From positions 186,001-250,000 of the forward strand of contig NZ_JAHXRQ010000004.1 in assembly GCF_019392335.1 (NCBI RefSeq): a stretch of 64,000 nucleotides of DNA, in the 5' to 3' direction. Positions within the stretch are counted from its first letter, which is position 1. Every line of letters starts with the position of its first letter. Shown here in pieces: positions 18,759-27,163 of this stretch. A program made the position numbers and the translations under genes. This DNA comes from Mameliella sp. CS4. GTDB lineage: Bacteria; Pseudomonadota; Alphaproteobacteria; Rhodobacterales; Rhodobacteraceae. The notes beneath the pieces were generated by a model. It saw nothing but the letters and a program-made list of their open reading frames with translations, ran no database searches and was not told the DNA's origin.

Positions 18759-19733
18759 TCATTGGCCGACCGCGATCCCGGCTTCTTCGAAGTATTTCAG
18801 CGCGCCGGGGTGGTAGGGCACCTCCGAGGCCGGGGCCATCGTCGCCGCATCGGCACGGGCAAAGGCGCCAAAGCTGGCCTTGAGCGCCTCCTTGCCCTCG
18901 ACCACGGCCTTGGTCATCTCGTAGACAAGGTCATCGTCCACGTCGCCATTGGTCAGCAGCACCCACGGGATCGCCATCAGGTTGGCGCCATAGTCCTGCA
19001 GCCCGTTGATCTTGTCGTTCTGCGGCAGGGACACGATGTTGCCCGCCGGCAGGAACTCCTTGAAGGCCGCCTGCCCCGCCTCGGAATTGTCCAGCGAGAT
19101 GTAGCAGAGCCCGCCGCGATCCTGCAGCTTGACCGCCGCCTGCTGACCGGCACCGGAGTTCAGGCTGACCAGCGCCACGTCGACCAGCTCATCCCCCAGC
19201 GCGTTGATGCCCGCCACGAAACTGGCCACCGGAACCTTCTGGAAATCGTCATAGCTGAGGCCAGCATTGGCGAGGCCTCCGGCGATGTAGAAGGGAATGA
19301 TGGTGGACGAGGTGTATTCCGACGCGATGCGCAGGTCCCCCGCCTTATCCTTCAACTCGGCGACAGAGGTCAGGCCCAGGTCGCAGGGCGCCATGATCGA
19401 GGTGGTCAGCGGGAACATCGTGCCCACCAGCCGCATGTTGGGATGGGCGCGGTCATAATTGCCGGTGCCCGTATAGGCGTATTCCGCCTCGACCCCGTTC
19501 GAGAACCCGAAGTCCACCTCGCCCGAGTTGATCAGCGGCAGGTAGCCCACCAGCGGCTGCGTCCGGGCGATGATGCCCGCCTCGTTCGCCACCTTGGCCA
19601 CCGCCTGCCCGGTGTTGTAGGCCAGCGAGCCTTGTGCCCCGCTGGCCACGGTCACCACCTGTGCTGTCGCCGCCCCGGCCCCCAGTGTCAGCGCAAGCGC
19701 GCCACCCAGGATCGTTGCCTTGAGACATGTCAT
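18759..19733 (-). CDS. TAXI-family TRAP transporter solute-binding protein
   Basis: A 324-residue periplasmic protein. A signal peptide of about 24 residues (hydrophobic GGALALTLGAGAATA, cleavage near ATAQ) is followed by VVTVASGAQGSLAYNTGQAVAKV, the usual start of TAXI binding proteins. The start has GGGAGGAG six bases upstream and overlaps the permease stop (ATGA). It captures a carboxylate for the fused permease. Location inside the aromatic operon suggests an aromatic acid or a ring-cleavage dicarboxylate as ligand; the ligand itself is not readable. Confidence 0.88.
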   Translation of the reverse strand: MTCLKATILGGALALTLGAGAATAQVVTVASGAQGSLAYNTGQAVAKVANEAGIIARTQPLVGYLPLINSGEVDFGFSNGVEAEYAYTGTGNYDRAHPNMRLVGTMFPLTTSIMAPCDLGLTSVAELKDKAGDLRIASEYTSSTIIPFYIAGGLANAGLSYDDFQKVPVASFVAGINALGDELVDVALVSLNSGAGQQAAVKLQDRGGLCYISLDNSEAGQAAFKEFLPAGNIVSLPQNDKINGLQDYGANLMAIPWVLLTNGDVDDDLVYEMTKAVVEGKEALKASFGAFARADAATMAPASEVPYHPGALKYFEEAGIAVGQ

Positions 19734-21646
19734 GTCGTTCTCCTCCCTTGATTTGTTTTTTCACCTGCGCGGGCGCGCAGTCTCAGAATGACGGCCAGCG
19801 CCAGGATCATCAGCGCCGCCGGTATGTGCCAGGCCGCCGCCCCGGGCAGAAAGCCCAGCGGCAGCGTGACGATCCCCAGCGCCACCACCCCCAGCCGCAG
19901 GACCGCCGACAGGCGGTTGCCCCAGAACCCCACGATCCCGGTCGTCACCGCCCCGACCCCGATCAGCGCAAGCCCCAGGTTCAGCACGATCCCGGTCCAA
20001 CTGCCCTGCATCAGGATCTCGGGCGTGGCGACAAAGACAAAGGGCAGGATGAAGGCCGCCCAGCCCACCCGCATCGCCGCCAGGCCGGTGCCCAGCGGAT
20101 CGTCCTTGGTGATCGTCGCCGCCGCAAAGGCGGCCAGCGCCACGGGGGGCGTGATCATCGACATCATGCCGAAATACAGAATGAACAGATGCGCCGCGAT
20201 CTGGTCGATCCCCGCCTCGACCAGCGAGGGCGCCACCAGCGCCGCCAGCAGGACATAGACACCCGAAGTCGGCATCCCCATGCCCAGCACGATGCAGATC
20301 ACTGCCGAGATCCCGAGCAGCAGCACCACGTTGGCCCCGACCGCATCCACAAGAACCAATGTCAGCGCAAAGCCCAGACCCGTGATGTTCAGGATGCCGA
20401 TGACAAATCCCGCCGCCGCCACCACCAGGATCAGGTCCACAATGCCGGTGCCGGTTTCGACGAAGGTCTGACCCAGGGTTTTCAGCGTCAGCCGCTGGCC
20501 GCGATAGCTGCGCAGGAAACTGACCAGCACGATGGCCACCGCAGAAAGCAACGCGGAATCCGCCGGGTCCATCCGTCGCCAGAACAGTGCGCCCAGCAGC
20601 ACCCCAAAGGGGATCACGAAATGCCAGCCCTCGCGCAGCACCTGGCGCACGGTCAGCCCGTCCACGTCCGAAGGCGCGATCCGGTCACGTCCCGCAATCA
20701 GGTCCACCTGAAGGAAGACGCTGAAATAATACAGCGCCGCGGGCAACAAGGCCGCTCCCGCCACGGTGAAATAGGAAATGTCCAGGAACTCGGCCATCAG
20801 AAAGGCCGCGGCCCCCATGATCGGCGGCGTTAGCTGACCGCCGGTCGAGGCCACCGCCTCGATCGCACCCGCGTCACGTTTCGTGTATCCGCCACGCTGC
20901 ATCAAGGGAATGGTGACGACCCCGGTCGTCACCACGTTGGACACCGCAGACCCTGAGATCGAGCCAAAGAGCGCCGAGCCCACCACGGAGATCTTGGCGC
21001 TGCCCCCGCGTGACCGCCCCGTGGCCGCCATCGCGAGATCCGTGAAAAAGGCCCCACCCCCGGCGGCGAACAGCAGCTTGCCGAAAAAGACAAACAGCAG
21101 AACGATGATCGTCCCCACCGCCAGCGGCGTGGAAAAGACCGCGTTCGGGTCAAAGCCGACGTATTGCACCAGTCGCACCGGCGACAGCTCCTTGCCGATC
21201 AGCCGCCCCGGCACCTTGTCCGCGAACAGGGCATACACCAGAAACACGCCCACGATCCCGAAGAGCATCCAGCCCGCCCGCCGCCGCACGCCCTCCATCA
21301 CGGCGATCACGACGACGGTTCCGACCAGCGTGATCTGCCAGGGCCGGTAGGGCTGTTCCTTCAGCAGCCAGACGAAATTCCAGGCGGCATACATCAGCAC
21401 CCCGAAGGCGATCAGGGCGATGCCGCCGTCGATCCAGCCCACACGCTCCTTTTCCTGCCCACGAAAGTCGAAGTTCAGGTAGGCGATGGTCAGCGCCAGC
21501 CCCAGTTGCAGCGCCATGTACTGCTGCGTCAGGACGGCGAAACCCAGCCGTGTCGGCGCCTCGATGTTCCACAGGATGCAGGCCACAACCATCACCGTCG
21601 CCAGGCCTGCCACAAGGGCCGCGCGGATGCCCGTCGCGCGCATCAT
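19730..21646 (-). CDS. TRAP transporter fused permease (4TM + 12TM)
   Basis: About 638 residues from the ATG at 21646, which overlaps the stop of the LigI gene. It is a polytopic membrane protein: an N-terminal small-permease-like part (about 1-180, four helices) fused to the large DctM-like permease with GSALFGSISGSAVSN, GGQLTPPIMGAAAFLMAEF and MGMPTSGVYVLLAALVAP. This fused form is the normal partner of TAXI binding proteins. It imports substrate with the sodium or proton gradient. The C-terminal tail is basic. Expression is coupled with the binding-protein gene by a 4-bp overlap. Confidence 0.9.
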   Translation of the reverse strand: MMRATGIRAALVAGLATVMVVACILWNIEAPTRLGFAVLTQQYMALQLGLALTIAYLNFDFRGQEKERVGWIDGGIALIAFGVLMYAAWNFVWLLKEQPYRPWQITLVGTVVVIAVMEGVRRRAGWMLFGIVGVFLVYALFADKVPGRLIGKELSPVRLVQYVGFDPNAVFSTPLAVGTIIVLLFVFFGKLLFAAGGGAFFTDLAMAATGRSRGGSAKISVVGSALFGSISGSAVSNVVTTGVVTIPLMQRGGYTKRDAGAIEAVASTGGQLTPPIMGAAAFLMAEFLDISYFTVAGAALLPAALYYFSVFLQVDLIAGRDRIAPSDVDGLTVRQVLREGWHFVIPFGVLLGALFWRRMDPADSALLSAVAIVLVSFLRSYRGQRLTLKTLGQTFVETGTGIVDLILVVAAAGFVIGILNITGLGFALTLVLVDAVGANVVLLLGISAVICIVLGMGMPTSGVYVLLAALVAPSLVEAGIDQIAAHLFILYFGMMSMITPPVALAAFAAATITKDDPLGTGLAAMRVGWAAFILPFVFVATPEILMQGSWTGIVLNLGLALIGVGAVTTGIVGFWGNRLSAVLRLGVVALGIVTLPLGFLPGAAAWHIPAALMILALAVILRLRARAGEKTNQGRRTT

Positions 21647-22530
21647 GCCTCTTCCGGCCAGTAAAGCCGCATCGGGTTGTCCACCAGCAACCGCTGCCGC
21701 AGGCCCTCTGTCACCGCGATGCGCGGGATGACATCGACCAGCGCGCCATCGTCGGGCACATGGCTTTTCATGTTGGGATGCGGCCAATCGGTGCCCCAAA
21801 GCACCCGGTCCGGAAACCGTTCCACCAGTGCGCGCGCAAAGGGCACCACGTCGTCATAGGGCGGCCCCGCCACGGTCAGCCGCTCCGGGCAGGACACCTT
21901 GACCCAGTACCGCGTGTCCTCTGCCAGAAATTCCATGAAGGCGCGAAAGCCCGCGCCCTCGATCCCTTCGGCGACATCGGGTCGGCCCATGTGATCGACA
22001 ACGACGATCCCCGGCAGGCGTCGCACCAGCGGCGCCACCTCTTCAAGGTCCGGTCCCTCGAAATAGACCACGATGTGCCAGCCCAGCCGCGCGACCTTGG
22101 CCGCGATCCGTTCAAAGACCTCGTGCGGCGTCGCATCGACCAGCCGCTTGACGAAATTGAAGCGCACACCGCGCACACCCGCCGCATGCAGCGCCTGCAA
22201 TTCCGCGTCCTGGACATCGGCCCCCACGATGGCAACACCGCGCGCCAGCCCGCCCGAGGCCTCAAGCGCATCGACAAGCGCCGCGTTGTCCTTGCCGTGG
22301 CAGCTGGCCTGAACGATCACATTGCGCGCGAATCCCAGGTCATCGCGCAGCTCGAACAGCTTTTCCTTGGGCGCGTCGCAGGGCGTGTACTTCCGCTCTG
22401 GCGCGTAGGGAAACTCCGCCCCGGGACCGAAGACATGGCAATGCGCGTCCACCGCCCCCTGGGGCGGGTGATACTCCGGCTGCTTCGGCGACGGGTGAAA
22501 CGGCAGGTAACCCGGTGTCATCTCGCTCAT
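21643..22530 (-). CDS. ligI: 2-pyrone-4,6-dicarboxylate hydrolase (LigI)
   Basis: A 295-residue amidohydrolase-superfamily enzyme. DAHCHVFGP gives His30 and His32, and His180 (VDHMGRP) and Asp248 (WGTDWPHPN) match the active-site numbering known for LigI. It opens the lactone ring of 2-pyrone-4,6-dicarboxylate to 4-oxalomesaconate/4-carboxy-2-hydroxymuconate, the entry point for GalD, GalB and LigK encoded alongside. Stop and start codons overlap both neighbours by 4 bp. Presence of LigI means that pyrone dicarboxylate arises in this pathway, directly from ring cleavage or through a semialdehyde dehydrogenase located elsewhere. Confidence 0.9.
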   Translation of the reverse strand: MSEMTPGYLPFHPSPKQPEYHPPQGAVDAHCHVFGPGAEFPYAPERKYTPCDAPKEKLFELRDDLGFARNVIVQASCHGKDNAALVDALEASGGLARGVAIVGADVQDAELQALHAAGVRGVRFNFVKRLVDATPHEVFERIAAKVARLGWHIVVYFEGPDLEEVAPLVRRLPGIVVVDHMGRPDVAEGIEGAGFRAFMEFLAEDTRYWVKVSCPERLTVAGPPYDDVVPFARALVERFPDRVLWGTDWPHPNMKSHVPDDGALVDVIPRIAVTEGLRQRLLVDNPMRLYWPEEA

Positions 22531-23594
22531 GCCTCGATCTCCTTTGGAAAGACAATGCCATCCATCAGCTTGCGCGCGGTGCGCAGCACCTCGGCGCGCA
22601 CGACCTCGCCGTTTTCCAGATGCCCGACCACCGTCATCTCGCCGGTCGGGTGTTCCACCGACAGCGCCTTGGGGTCGCCCTTGGGCAAGACCGACAGGTC
22701 ATGGCCCACGGCCCCCTCTGTCAGGCAGGCGGTCGCAACGCTGACCGCCCCCAGCACGCCAATCGCCTTGTGGCAGCGGTGCGGGATGAAGGTCCGCGTC
22801 GCAATCGCCCCGCCCGCGCGCGGCGCGCTCACCAGCGTCATCTTGGGCACGGATTTCTCGGCCACGTCGCCAAGGCTCATCATCGGCCCCGCCGCCAGGC
22901 GGATCGCCTCCAGCCGTGCGCGCAGGGCCTCGTCCGCCTCCAGCGCCTCCGGCGCCTCGTCGCCCGCGATCCCAAGGTCCGCAGCCCGCAGCATGACGCA
23001 GGGCATGCCGTTGTCGATCAATGTCACCTCGACACCGTCGATCACGTCCGCGACCCGGCCACTGGGGAACAACGCCCCGCAACTGGACCCGGCGGTGTCG
23101 CGAAAGGCAATCGGCACCGGCGCCGCTGTTCCCGGCACCCCGTCGATCCGGGCATCTCCCGCATAGTCCACGCGCCCGCCCGGAGTCGCCACCCGCGCCA
23201 CCGCCACCTGGCCGGTGTTCTCCATCCAGATCGTCACCGGCGTCTCCGCGCCCCGCACGGGCACCAGCCCGCGTTCGATGGCAAAAGGGCCGACACCGGC
23301 CAGGATATTGCCGCAGTTCTGCGCATCCGTGACCAGCGCCCGATCCACGAAAACCTGCAGGAACAGGTACTCCACGTCGATCCCCTCGCGCTCGGAGGGA
23401 CGAAGCACAGCGACCTTCGAGGTCAAAGGATCAGCGCCGCCCATGCCGTCGATCTGCCGCGGATCGGGAGAGCCCATGACCCCCAGCAAAACCGCGTCCC
23501 GCGCCGACACGTCCCGGGGCAAGTCCGAGGCCAGGAAATAGCCCCCCTTCGAGGTCCCGCCGCGCATCCACATGACCGGCAGGCCCTCACTCAT
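22527..23594 (-). CDS. galD: 4-oxalomesaconate tautomerase (PrpF family)
   Basis: A 355-residue PrpF/diaminopimelate-epimerase-fold isomerase starting at [24 protein letters not shown] and [11 protein letters not shown] supply the two active-site cysteines, and [16 protein letters not shown] is also typical. It converts between keto and enol forms of 4-oxalomesaconate in the gallate/protocatechuate 4,5-cleavage pathway (GalD/LigU role). It overlaps the LigK gene by 8 bp and the LigI gene by 4 bp. A general PrpF (methylaconitate) role is the alternative, but the context argues against it. Confidence 0.88.
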   Translation of the reverse strand: MSEGLPVMWMRGGTSKGGYFLASDLPRDVSARDAVLLGVMGSPDPRQIDGMGGADPLTSKVAVLRPSEREGIDVEYLFLQVFVDRALVTDAQNCGNILAGVGPFAIERGLVPVRGAETPVTIWMENTGQVAVARVATPGGRVDYAGDARIDGVPGTAAPVPIAFRDTAGSSCGALFPSGRVADVIDGVEVTLIDNGMPCVMLRAADLGIAGDEAPEALEADEALRARLEAIRLAAGPMMSLGDVAEKSVPKMTLVSAPRAGGAIATRTFIPHRCHKAIGVLGAVSVATACLTEGAVGHDLSVLPKGDPKALSVEHPTGEMTVVGHLENGEVVRAEVLRTARKLMDGIVFPKEIEA

Positions 23595-24258
23595 AGCGCA
23601 GGCCCTTCTCGGCCAGCCGGGCACGCATGTCGTAGATGTCCAGCCCCAGCTCGCCCGCGGCCAGGCGCTGCCGCTTGGCCTCTTCCGCGTCCAGCCGCGC
23701 CTGCGCCTTCTGCATGACCTCAGCCGCCTCGGCGCGCGGCACGACGCAGACGCCGTCATCGTCGGCCACCACCACGTCGCCGGGGTTCACCAGCGCGCCC
23801 GCGCAGACCACCGGCACATTCACCGATCCGACCGTCTCCTTCACCGTCCCCTGCGCCGAGACCGCCGTCGACCAGACGGCAAACCCCATCGCCCGCAGGT
23901 CCTTCGTGTCCCGCACGCCCGCGTCGATCACCAACGCCCGGCACCCCCGCGCCATCGCGCTCGTCGCCAGCAGGTCGCCGAAATAGCCCATGTCGCAGGG
24001 GGCCGTCGGCGCCAGCACCAGCACGTTCCCCTCCCGCAACTGCTCGATGGCCACATGCACCATCCAGTTGTCGCCGGGCGGCGCGCTGATCGTCACCGCC
24101 GACCCGGCGGTCCCCTTGTCCTGCTGGATCGGCCGCATGGCCGAGGACATCAGCCCCCGCCGCCCCATCGCCTCGTGCACCGTGGCGACACCGGCCGCCC
24201 CCAACCGCGCGATCAGCTCCGGCTCACACCGCTCGACGTTCTGCACAACGACACCCAT
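23587..24258 (-). CDS. ligK: 4-carboxy-4-hydroxy-2-oxoadipate aldolase / oxaloacetate decarboxylase
   Basis: A 223-residue RraA-fold class II aldolase. [11 protein letters not shown] and the Arg116-Asp117 pair in VIDAGVRD are the substrate and metal-binding elements of the HMG/CHA aldolases. It splits 4-carboxy-4-hydroxy-2-oxoadipate into pyruvate and oxaloacetate, the last step of the pathway encoded here (LigK/GalC role). GGGAGG precedes the ATG. A hairpin with a T run lies 40-60 bp upstream, so expression relative to the dioxygenase gene may be attenuated. Confidence 0.9.
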   Translation of the reverse strand: MGVVVQNVERCEPELIARLGAAGVATVHEAMGRRGLMSSAMRPIQQDKGTAGSAVTISAPPGDNWMVHVAIEQLREGNVLVLAPTAPCDMGYFGDLLATSAMARGCRALVIDAGVRDTKDLRAMGFAVWSTAVSAQGTVKETVGSVNVPVVCAGALVNPGDVVVADDDGVCVVPRAEAAEVMQKAQARLDAEEAKRQRLAAGELGLDIYDMRARLAEKGLRYE

Positions 24259-24296
24259 GACGCGCGCCTCCCTGTTTCTTCTCTCTCAAAATACTC

Positions 24297-24315
24297 AAAA
24301 CGGGGCGCAGCCCCG
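24297..24315 (-). terminator. Internal terminator/attenuator hairpin in the meta-cleavage operon
   Basis: On the minus strand, CGGGGC-TGC-GCCCCG (24315-24301) is followed directly by TTTT and further T-rich sequence. It starts two bases after the stop of the extradiol dioxygenase gene and precedes the LigK gene. It is a good intrinsic terminator form inside an otherwise tightly packed operon, suggesting partial read-through control. Confidence 0.6.
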
Positions 24316-24317
24316 AC

Positions 24318-25283
24318 TCACCGCTCGACAGGCGGCGTGCCATGCGTGTGGAAGGTCTCGATCGTCTTCAGCCCCCAGGCCTGGCCCTTCTTGCGGTCCG
24401 CCTCGGTCCAGACCACCGGCTCCCAGTCGGGGGCCAGCATCAGCCGCGCCCCGGCATTGGCCAGTTCGATCCGGTTGCCCGCCGGCTCCCAGGCGTAGAG
24501 GAAGAACGACCCCTGAATCGCGTGCTTGTGCGGGCCGGTCTCGATGTGCACGCCGTTTTCCAGGTAGATGTCGGCGGCGCGCAGGATGTCCTCGCGCTGG
24601 TCGGTGGCATAGGTGACATGGTGCAGCCGCTTCTGCCCACCGCCGCGTTCCTCGGAACAGACCAGATCGTAGGTCTTGTTGTTGCAGGTGAACCAGCACC
24701 CGCCCATCCGCCCGTTGTCCAGCTGGATCAGTTCGGTCACGCGATGGCCCAGGCAGGTTTCGACGAAGCGGCGAAACTCGCTGACGTCCTCGCCCAGCAG
24801 GTTCACATGGTCGATCCGCCGGGGCGAAATCCCTTGCGCATGAAACCGGCTGGACAGGTTTTTGAGCGCCGATGCATCCTCGGGCGGGGCCTGGTATTTC
24901 ACCGTCTCCCAGTAAAGCTCGAAGACATGGCCGAACGGATCCTCGAACCGGAAGGACGGCCCGTGGCCCATATCGCCCTCGGTCCAGCCCAGCACCTTGT
25001 ACTCCGAGGCCTCGATCGCCGCGACCCGGCGTTTCAGCGCCTCTGGCGAGGAACAGCGATAGGCGACATGGCCCACGCCCGTCGTCTCATGCGCGGTGAG
25101 CTTCATCGAGTGGAACTCGTAATCGTCCCAGGCGCGCAGGTAAGCGCTATTGCCTTCGCGTCCCGAGAGTTTCAGGCCAAAGACACGGGTGAAGAAATCA
25201 AGGCTCTCGTCGAACCTGTCGGTGTAGACCTCGACATGCCCAAGATGGGCGATGTCGAAATTCGGATTTGTGGGCTGGGTCAT
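24318..25283 (-). CDS. Type I (VOC) extradiol ring-cleavage dioxygenase
   Basis: 321 residues from the ATG at 25283, which has GAGG upstream; the GTG at 25295 overlaps the previous stop. There are two tandem vicinal-oxygen-chelate modules. The C-terminal one carries the 2-His-1-Glu Fe(II) site: His159 (RIDHVNL), His222 (LHHVTY) and Glu273 (NRIELAN). The N-terminal one keeps a related HVxV...GHVAY...FELY pattern without a full site. The enzyme cleaves a catechol next to a hydroxyl. The flanking genes process pyrone-dicarboxylate and oxalomesaconate, normally made by LigAB or GalA proteins of a different fold, so this protein may fill that role. The substrate is therefore unusual or unknown. 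Confidence 0.85.
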   Translation of the reverse strand: MTQPTNPNFDIAHLGHVEVYTDRFDESLDFFTRVFGLKLSGREGNSAYLRAWDDYEFHSMKLTAHETTGVGHVAYRCSSPEALKRRVAAIEASEYKVLGWTEGDMGHGPSFRFEDPFGHVFELYWETVKYQAPPEDASALKNLSSRFHAQGISPRRIDHVNLLGEDVSEFRRFVETCLGHRVTELIQLDNGRMGGCWFTCNNKTYDLVCSEERGGGQKRLHHVTYATDQREDILRAADIYLENGVHIETGPHKHAIQGSFFLYAWEPAGNRIELANAGARLMLAPDWEPVVWTEADRKKGQAWGLKTIETFHTHGTPPVER

Positions 25284-25291
25284 GGCGGGCC

Positions 25292-26023
25292 TCACAATTC
25301 ATCCACGGTGCGCGGAAAGATCGACTGGAACCCTTCCGCGTACTGGCAGTCACGCCCGCCGGACTGCCCGCCCGAGTTGCGCTTGAAATGATTGGCGCGC
25401 TGCTGCGCGACGCGGGTGTAATAGTCCCACAGGTGGACCTGCCCCTGCATGCATTCCATCGCCGCGCGCTTTTTCGCCCAAACCGGGGTGATGTCGAGAA
25501 AGACATCGGGCTTCCATCCCATTTGCTCGGTCTGATGAGGTTCGAACAGGTAGAGTTGCGGCGCACCCAGCACCTTTTCGCCCGGATTGTGGCCCCAGGC
25601 CTGCGCAATCATGCGCGCCTCCAGCGCCACCTGCGTCATGTACATGTGGTCGGTGTTGTAGGGGTCGTATTGCGAATGGCTCATCATGAAGTTCGGCTGA
25701 ACCTTGCGGATCAGGTCCACAAGCGCGAACTTGTCCTCCCGCTCCAGGTGAAGGGGATAGTCGCCCAGATCGTAGCAGACCAGATCATGCGCCCCAAGCG
25801 CCTCTGCCGCGGCTTCGGCCTCGACCCGGCGGATGTCCTTGACCTCCTGCAGGCTCTTGCCTTCCTTCCAGAGCCGGGCGCTTTCGCCCCTTTCGCCGAA
25901 GGATAGGCAGGCCACCGTCACCTCGTAGCCCATCTCTGCATGCAGGGCGATCGCGCCACCACACCGCCAGACAAAATCCGCCGCATGGGCCGAAATCACC
26001 AGCGCCGTCTTCTTCCCGCTCAT
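25292..26023 (-). CDS. galB: 4-oxalomesaconate hydratase (PIG-L fold, GalB-like)
   Basis: A 243-residue PIG-L superfamily protein. The motif SAHAADFVWRCGG (His13, Asp16) and the second metal His in HSQYDPYNTDH are those of GalB, the zinc-dependent hydratase of the gallate pathway, rather than sugar deacetylases, which read HPDDE. It hydrates 4-oxalomesaconate to 4-carboxy-4-hydroxy-2-oxoadipate for LigK. It is the first gene of the minus-strand meta operon, with GGAGGAGGAA before the ATG and a 319-bp upstream region containing a 10-bp palindrome. Confidence 0.88.
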   Translation of the reverse strand: MSGKKTALVISAHAADFVWRCGGAIALHAEMGYEVTVACLSFGERGESARLWKEGKSLQEVKDIRRVEAEAAAEALGAHDLVCYDLGDYPLHLEREDKFALVDLIRKVQPNFMMSHSQYDPYNTDHMYMTQVALEARMIAQAWGHNPGEKVLGAPQLYLFEPHQTEQMGWKPDVFLDITPVWAKKRAAMECMQGQVHLWDYYTRVAQQRANHFKRNSGGQSGGRDCQYAEGFQSIFPRTVDEL

Positions 26024-26342
26024 GCCGTCCGTTCCTCCTCCGCTTGTGGCGCACAGTCTGCCCCCAATTGGGACGGACCGCCAATTCGAAAGCCGGCGGG
26101 ATCATGAATTTTTGCTATAGCATGAAGACGCGCGGCGATCCGAACTTGGCGCCCCTGCAAGGGTGCAGATCGTCGATGACCGGCGCGTGGGTGTGTTCCC
26201 GGTGGCCCAGTAGATGTGACTGGTCCGGCGGCAGGGTGTCGGGCCGGCGCGGCCAGCGCCAAAGAGGGTCATCAGCCATCTTGACGGCGGATAGGTCAGC
26301 AGGCCTGCCGATGGACGCGGCCAAAGCCGGTACCAGCTGGGG
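26024..26342. other. Intergenic region upstream of galB, downstream of coxF
   Basis: A 319-bp stretch with no gene I can support; short open frames here lack ribosome sites and family features. The part next to galB is less GC-rich than its surroundings and holds the palindrome at 26113-26122, so it probably contains the promoter of the meta-cleavage operon. I saw no clear terminator after coxF. Confidence 0.5.
26102..26125. promoter_or_regulatory. Candidate operator upstream of galB
   Basis: TGCTATAGCA (26113-26122) is a perfect 10-bp palindrome in a locally A/T-rich patch about 90 bp upstream of the galB start. It is nested at one end of a TCATG (26102-26106) / CATGA (26121-26125) inverted pair. 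It could bind a dimeric regulator of the operon. The regulator is not identifiable; the LysR protein of the island is only one possibility. Confidence 0.4.
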
Positions 26343-27152
26343 TCAAGCCAGCCCAGTCTGGGCAGAGCCCGCCAGCCGGTGCCGGTTTCGCCACATGACC
26401 ACCTCGGCCAGGATCGACAGTGCAATCTCGCCGGGTTCGACCGCGCCGATGTCCAGCCCGGCCGGCGCCTTGAGCCGCCCGGCCCGTTCGCCGGACATCC
26501 CCTCTTCCAGCAGGCGTTTGCACAGCACGGCGGCCTTTCGGCGCGAGGCCACCATCGTCACGATGCCTGCCGCGCTTTGCAGAGCCGCCTTGAGACAGGT
26601 GAGATCGCCCTGCCCCTGCGTGGCCACCACGATCACGTCGCGCTCTCCCAGGTCCAGGGCATCCAGGTCGGCCCCCTCGAACCGCTGGCAGGTGCCGTCA
26701 AAGGGCACCTCCTCGTGCAGGGCGATCCGAAAGCCTGCCAAAGCGCCATGGGCCGCCACCGCCCGCGCGATGGGCGTGTCCCCAAGGATGCAAAGCATCG
26801 GCGCACGCGAATAGGGTTCGATCAGCAGTTCCACGGTGCCGCCAGAGGGACAGCCGCTCTTGTAAACCTGGGTGCCATCCGCATCGCGCAGCGCGACGAC
26901 CTTGTCCTTGGGCTTGACCCGGATCACCTGGGGGTCGCCCTCGGCCAGGGCCACCAGGGCGGCCTTTTGGACCGCCCGTGTCACGCAGGCCCCGCCGAGG
27001 TGGCCGATCATCTCGCCCGTCTCGGTCACCGCCGCCTTGGCGCCGGGCCGGGCCGATGTCACCTCTGCCGTGCGCACCACGGTCGCCACGCAAAAGGGGC
27101 GCCCCGTTGCCCGCAGATCCGCGATCCTGTCGAAAATGTCGAAACCGTCCAT
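26343..27152 (-). CDS. coxF: CO dehydrogenase maturation protein CoxF (XdhC/CoxI family)
   Basis: 269 residues from the ATG at 27152, which is preceded by GGAGG; an upstream ATG at 27164 overlaps the CoxE stop without a site of its own. The N-terminal XdhC/CoxI domain (CVATVVRTAEVTSARPGAK) and the C-terminal Rossmann-like domain (MLCILGDTPIARAVAAHG) are both present. Proteins of this group help insert or sulfurate the molybdenum cofactor of xanthine-oxidase-family enzymes. It is the last gene of the cox operon; a coxG gene does not follow. Confidence 0.85.
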   Translation of the reverse strand: MDGFDIFDRIADLRATGRPFCVATVVRTAEVTSARPGAKAAVTETGEMIGHLGGACVTRAVQKAALVALAEGDPQVIRVKPKDKVVALRDADGTQVYKSGCPSGGTVELLIEPYSRAPMLCILGDTPIARAVAAHGALAGFRIALHEEVPFDGTCQRFEGADLDALDLGERDVIVVATQGQGDLTCLKAALQSAAGIVTMVASRRKAAVLCKRLLEEGMSGERAGRLKAPAGLDIGAVEPGEIALSILAEVVMWRNRHRLAGSAQTGLA

Positions 27153-27163
27153 CGCCTCCTCCA

